In this document: piece by piece, positions 60,275 to 64,000 of the stretch
Position numbering within the stretch: position 1 is the stretch's first letter
Layout: every line of letters starts with the position of its first letter
NCBI GenBank assembly: GCA_903839405.1
Contig: CAIMCD010000005.1
Location: forward strand, 30,316 to 94,315
DNA from: an uncultured Chlorobiaceae bacterium
GTDB taxonomy: Bacteria > Bacteroidota > Chlorobiia > Chlorobiales > Chlorobiaceae
Direction: 5' to 3'
DNA length: 64,000 nt
Notes under the pieces: model-generated
What the model saw: the letters and a program-made list of their open reading frames with translations, nothing else
Told to the model about the DNA's origin: nothing
Databases searched by the model: none
Program-made: the position numbers and the translations under genes

Positions 60275-61632
60275 TGCTGGCCTCCTTTTCTTGGAGCGAA
60301 CTGCCATACCGGACTCATGACCGATTGATAGACCTCCAGTGCAAAATTGTACATCCCTATAAATCCGGCGAGAGGAATTTTTCTCTCGTGGTTGTGATCG
60401 CAAAATCCGATGCCGAGCTTGAAGGCAATCGGACGCTCCTTGACCCCTCCGATAAGCAGGTCGGCCTCTTTTTCAAGGATAAATTTCGAGAGTTCAACGG
60501 GATTGGAGTCGTCCACAATCACCGTTCCCTCATCGCACATCTCCTTGAGTCGGGCATAATCATCTTTATTGCCTGTCTGTGATCCGGCAAGCACAACCGA
60601 CATGCCGACCGAGCGCAGGGCCTTGATAAGCGAGAATGTTTTAAATGCGCCGCCAACATAGATAGCGGCTTTTTTGCCCGTCAGGGCTTTCTTGAATTTC
60701 TGGAGTTGCGGATAGAGTTTTTTCACCTCTTCGCTGACAACCTGCTTGGCCGCTTCCATAATCTCGGGCCGGTCGGCGAAGTGGAGCGCAACATCGTAAA
60801 GTGATTTCGACATATCCTCAATACCGAAGTAGGAGACCCGGATATAGGGAATACCGTATTTCGCCTCCATCTCCTTGGCCAGCCAGGTCATTGAGCCGGA
60901 GCACTGCACCACGTTGAGCGAAGCGCCGTGTGCGCGCCGCACCGCGTCGATACGACCGTCGCCGGTCAGGGTTGAGACAACCTCAATCCCCATTTTTTCG
61001 TAGTACTCGCGGATAATCCAGGCTTCACCGGCAAGGTTGAACTCACCGAGGATGTTGATACTGTGCTTGGTGATCGCCTCGGTTGAACCGGTGCCGATCA
61101 GTTTCATCAGGGCAAAGCAGGCGGCTTTGTAGCCATCCTTTTTGGTGCCCTTGAACCCTTCGGAATGAACCGGCAGTACCGGAATTCCGGTCTCCTTGGC
61201 AACTTTTTTGCAGACGGCCTCGATATCGTCACCGATAAGGCCAACAATGCAGGTCGAATAGATAAAGGCAGCTTTCGGCTTGTACTGTTCGATCAGCTCA
61301 ATCAGTGAGTGATAGAGCTTTTTTTCGCCGCCGTAAATAACGTCCATCTCCTGCAGATCGGTGGAAAAACTTAACCGGTGCAGTTCAGGGCCTGAAGAAA
61401 CAGCCCCCCGGATGTCCCATGTATAGGCGGCACATCCGATCGGACCATGAACAAGGTGAAGGGCATCGGCTACGGGATAGAGTACCACCCGGGAACCGCA
61501 GAAAACGCAGGCACGCTGGCTTACCGATCCTGAAAGGCTTGAGGTGTCGCATGAAATATCGACCTGCTCCATCCCTTTTTTCTTTTCGAAGACCTGCTTC
61601 TGGCGTCCTTCGAGAATAGTGATCTGTTCCAT
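60271..61632 (-). CDS. nifE: NifE, FeMo-co assembly scaffold subunit
   Basis: This 453-aa protein carries CVFCGSRVVLYPVADALHLV, HGPIGCAAYTWDIRG, STCIVGLIGDDI and the C-terminal IAFKLGIGFCDHNHERK, the typical NifE pattern. The first ~35 residues form a short N-terminal arm. It starts 39 bp after the nifK stop and shares ATGA with nifN. Confidence 0.95.
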   Translation of the reverse strand: MEQITILEGRQKQVFEKKKGMEQVDISCDTSSLSGSVSQRACVFCGSRVVLYPVADALHLVHGPIGCAAYTWDIRGAVSSGPELHRLSFSTDLQEMDVIYGGEKKLYHSLIELIEQYKPKAAFIYSTCIVGLIGDDIEAVCKKVAKETGIPVLPVHSEGFKGTKKDGYKAACFALMKLIGTGSTEAITKHSINILGEFNLAGEAWIIREYYEKMGIEVVSTLTGDGRIDAVRRAHGASLNVVQCSGSMTWLAKEMEAKYGIPYIRVSYFGIEDMSKSLYDVALHFADRPEIMEAAKQVVSEEVKKLYPQLQKFKKALTGKKAAIYVGGAFKTFSLIKALRSVGMSVVLAGSQTGNKDDYARLKEMCDEGTVIVDDSNPVELSKFILEKEADLLIGGVKERPIAFKLGIGFCDHNHERKIPLAGFIGMYNFALEVYQSVMSPVWQFAPRKGGQQ

Positions 61633-61671
61633 AGCGTTAACCCCTCTTAAAAATGTTGTACTACCTTCTTT

Positions 61672-63054
61672 TTACATAACCAGCTCAAACTTCTCTTCCA
61701 GTGCATCGCGATCCTGGCGATCGAGTATTGCTGTGAGAATCTTCTCTACCAGTCGCAGACCACCGCTGTACCCGACACTCGGGAAGAAGCTGTGACCGAT
61801 ACGGTCGAGAATCGGGAAGCCGTAGCGGATAAACGGCACATCTTCGTCACGCGCCATGTATTTGCCATAGGTGTTGCCGATCAGCAAATCAACCGGTTCA
61901 TTCTTCATCCACTGGTGGAGCAGGAACATATCGGCACCAATCCCGTTTTTGAAGTTTGTTTCGGGTGAGCGTTCCGCAAGAATCTGCTGCATCCGTTTTT
62001 CAAAGCGAAGGCCGGGTGTACCGCTGACGATATGAATCGGCTTCATGTTCAGGTCGAGCAAAAACTCGGTGAGCGGAATAAGCTGATCCGGATCACCAAA
62101 GAGCGCTACCTTCTTGCCATAGAAATACTGTTCCATATCGGCAATGACGTCAACCAGGCGGCCTCGGTCGGCCGTAATGGTGTCGGGCACCGAAACTCCG
62201 CCAGCCTGGCTGAGTGCCATGATGAAGCGGTCGGTTGCGCTGATGCCGATCGGCATATCAAGCGTTTCAAACGGAACCTTGCACTTCTTTTCCAGCGCAA
62301 TTGCCGCAGGTTCAGCACTGATGCAGCCAAGCGCCAGTGAGCACTTGCTGTCGCCGGTGCTTTGCAGCTCCGTGACGGTGGTGCCGCCTTTCGGGTAGAA
62401 CTCATGCTTGCCGGTCATCGGTGCATCAAGCACATCCGATGTGTCGGGGAAGAGCACGATCTTGACGCCAAGCTCCGCAGAGAGGCGTTTGATTTCGCGC
62501 ATGTCGGAAGGTTCCATCCAGCCGGCAACAATGTTGACCTGATCCTTCTTTTCGCCGGTTGACACGCTAAACTGTTCGGCTATGCCGGCTACCATGTTGG
62601 CGTATCCGGTAACATGCGAGCCGATGAAGCTAGGTGTGCTGGCAAAAATAACATGCTTGCCTTCGGGCACCTTGCCATCATCCTTGGCTTTCCGGGTGAT
62701 CTGCTGCAAGTCATCACCAATGGTCTCACTGAGGCAGGTTGAGTGCACCGCAATGATCTCCGGGTCGTAGACCGCAAAGATGGTTTCAATGGCGGCGAGC
62801 AGGTTGGCCTGGCCGCCGAAAACTGAAGCACCTTCAGTGAAAGAACTGGTTGCCGCCATAACGGGCTCCTTGTAGTGGCGGGTCAGGGTGCTGCGATGGT
62901 AGGAGCAGCAACCCTGTGAGCCATGGCTGTGAGGCAGACAGCCATGAATTCCAAGTGCGGCATACATGGCGCCGATCGGCTGGCAGGTTTTTGCCGGGTT
63001 GATCGTCAGCCCTTCGCGCACTTTAACCTCTTTTGTTGTATGTCTTAATAGCAT
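61672..63054 (-). CDS. nifK: Nitrogenase MoFe protein beta subunit NifK
   Basis: This 460-aa subunit has the P-cluster ligand segments INPAKTCQPIGAMYAALG, GSQGCCSYHRSTLTRHYKEP and HSTCLSETIGDDLQQ. It lacks the ~50-residue N-terminal arm found in proteobacterial NifK, the group II condition seen in Chlorobi and clostridia. It is 27 bp downstream of nifD. It forms the heterotetramer with NifD. Confidence 0.96.
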   Translation of the reverse strand: MLLRHTTKEVKVREGLTINPAKTCQPIGAMYAALGIHGCLPHSHGSQGCCSYHRSTLTRHYKEPVMAATSSFTEGASVFGGQANLLAAIETIFAVYDPEIIAVHSTCLSETIGDDLQQITRKAKDDGKVPEGKHVIFASTPSFIGSHVTGYANMVAGIAEQFSVSTGEKKDQVNIVAGWMEPSDMREIKRLSAELGVKIVLFPDTSDVLDAPMTGKHEFYPKGGTTVTELQSTGDSKCSLALGCISAEPAAIALEKKCKVPFETLDMPIGISATDRFIMALSQAGGVSVPDTITADRGRLVDVIADMEQYFYGKKVALFGDPDQLIPLTEFLLDLNMKPIHIVSGTPGLRFEKRMQQILAERSPETNFKNGIGADMFLLHQWMKNEPVDLLIGNTYGKYMARDEDVPFIRYGFPILDRIGHSFFPSVGYSGGLRLVEKILTAILDRQDRDALEEKFELVM

Positions 63055-63081
63055 AATTCAATAGTCTCCGTTTTCCTATAA

Positions 63082-64000
63082 TTACTGTGTAACGTAACTG
63101 GCTTCGAGTTCTGCACCTTTTGCGTTTCCTGCCTTTTCCCATGGCGCCTTGATCAGTTTCCAGACCGGGTTGTTCACCATGCGGTCGATATCCTTGTAGA
63201 AGTTCGTTGCACCAACAAATCCCGTGTATGGTCCGCCGTAGTCGTAGCTGTGAAGCTGTTTCAACGGAACACCCATTTTCTGAACCACATACTTCTCCTT
63301 GATACCGGCACAGAAAATGTCGGGCTTGTAGATCTCGATCAGCTTTTCTGATTCATAGTGGCTGAGGTCATCGACAACGAGCGACTTTTTGGTCATCTGC
63401 TTCATCATGCCTTCGTAACCGTTGATCTCAAGTCCTTTCTCCTTAAGGGCTGCAAGCTCCTCTTCGCTTTTCCGGGGGTTGTAGAGTTCCGGATCGGCTA
63501 CAACCTTCAGCTCCTCAATGTTCTTGCTGTCGGCATCAACCTTGATTTTCGGCAGCACGTCACGACCTTCATAGTCATCACGGTGAGCAAACTCGTAACC
63601 AGCAGCGACGGTTGTCATACCAAGCTCCGAAAAGAGATCCTGGTAGTGGTGGGCGCGGGAACCGCCGACAAAGAGCATGGCTGTTTTTCCGTTGGTTCTG
63701 GGCCTTATTTCGTCGATAATGGCTTTCACTCTCGGCATCTCGTCGGCAATTACCTCTTCCACCTTCGCCTTGAGCTCTGCGTCGCCAAAGTATTCGGCAA
63801 TCTTGCGTAGCGACTTGGCTGAGGATTCTGCACCGACAAAGTTCACCTTCATCCATGGAATACCATACTTTGTTTCCATCATGTCACCCATGTAGTTGAT
63901 CGAGCGGTGACAGAGAATCACGTTGAGATCAGCCGTATGAGCGTTTTCAATCTGGCTGACGGTTGAGTTGCCGCTGAATGAAGAGACCAGCGTGATGCCA
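63082..64000 (-). CDS. nifD: Nitrogenase MoFe protein alpha subunit NifD (partial, start outside window)
   Basis: The frame is open from the right edge to the stop at 63082, giving the C-terminal 305 residues. FeMo-co-binding parts are visible: SSFSGNSTVSQIENAHTADL, NVILCHRSINYMGDMM, YEFAHRDDYEGRDVL, and the homocitrate-linked His in KQLHSYDYGGPY. Between about residues 140 and 200 of the visible part is an insertion (IKVDADSKNIEELKVVADPE..., then EEELAALKEKGLEI) seen in group II NifD. The upstream nif genes, including nifH, are beyond the edge. Confidence 0.96.
   Translation of the reverse strand, partial: GITLVSSFSGNSTVSQIENAHTADLNVILCHRSINYMGDMMETKYGIPWMKVNFVGAESSAKSLRKIAEYFGDAELKAKVEEVIADEMPRVKAIIDEIRPRTNGKTAMLFVGGSRAHHYQDLFSELGMTTVAAGYEFAHRDDYEGRDVLPKIKVDADSKNIEELKVVADPELYNPRKSEEELAALKEKGLEINGYEGMMKQMTKKSLVVDDLSHYESEKLIEIYKPDIFCAGIKEKYVVQKMGVPLKQLHSYDYGGPYTGFVGATNFYKDIDRMVNNPVWKLIKAPWEKAGNAKGAELEASYVTQ

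Noticed and set aside
1..64000. CRISPR array, transposase or rRNA genes
   Set aside because: No regularly spaced repeats of CRISPR type, no transposase frame with terminal repeats and no rRNA sequence were seen.

Overview
The window looks like a chromosomal segment of a green sulfur bacterium (Chlorobiaceae, Chlorobium/Pelodictyon type). The grounds are a compact nifD-K-E-N-B-ferredoxin cluster with short group II-type NifK and a NifB fused to a NifX-like domain, two sulfide:quinone-reductase-type flavoproteins, several small c-type cytochromes, and protein sequences characteristic of Chlorobi. The species cannot be fixed from the sequence alone. Most genes lie on the minus strand.

Region 1 (1-17779, minus strand) is one long operon for a contractile phage-tail-like injection system (extracellular contractile injection system, eCIS). 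In transcription order it encodes a DUF4255 protein, an unknown 408-aa protein, two sheath proteins, two inner-tube proteins, a DUF5908 mini-protein, a LysM tube/baseplate connector, a VgrG-type spike, a PAAR tip, a gp25 baseplate protein, two large baseplate J/gp6-like wedge proteins and a large unknown protein running off the left edge. A hairpin with a T-run lies in the 5' leader of this operon. An unknown secretion-type protein, a small protein and a lipoprotein flank it (18236-20140).

Region 2 (20589-34006, minus strand) is a sulfur and cysteine block. It holds thiS-G-H-F, a cystathionine gamma-synthase/lyase, a Family 2 encapsulin shell with an inserted cyclic-nucleotide-binding domain, and its probable cargo, a cysteine desulfurase with a ~340-residue disordered N-terminal extension. 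These sit in one array with cysE and cysK. Next comes a second operon that I read as cysteine-regulated: a leader peptide with six Cys codons in nine, a strong intrinsic terminator, a DUF4395 membrane protein, an unusual tRNA-Cys(GCA) gene with G73, an O-acetylhomoserine sulfhydrylase, an HPr-like protein and a LuxR-type response regulator. The attenuator and odd tRNA are the most striking observations in the window.

Region 3 (34336-42702) holds sulfide and redox genes: a DUF4405 membrane protein, c-type cytochromes, a 52-aa protein, sulfide:quinone reductase, DUF2892, a methyltransferase, a second SQR-like flavoprotein and OsmC, with a CsoR/CstR-like palindrome in the divergent promoter, then an ion antiporter.

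Region 4 (42924-54217) is an accessory stretch. It contains an alpha/beta hydrolase, a remnant of a NifA-type activator, modE, a 1574-aa DUF4011-helicase-Vsr-type nuclease protein (HheA-like defence gene), a relic of a type I DNA methylase, a VIT1-family transporter, a RelE/HigB-like toxin with an XRE antitoxin and an upstream operator, a cyclophilin and an NmrA-like dehydrogenase.

Region 5 (54332-64000, minus strand) is nitrogen fixation and molybdenum: nifD (partial), nifK, nifE, nifN, nifB and a thioredoxin-like ferredoxin, then a TonB-dependent receptor and a small molybdopterin-oxidoreductase-fold protein. Two 28-bp palindromes upstream of the receptor match the ModE-box architecture, so the receptor is probably molybdenum-regulated by the ModE encoded at 43997-44806.
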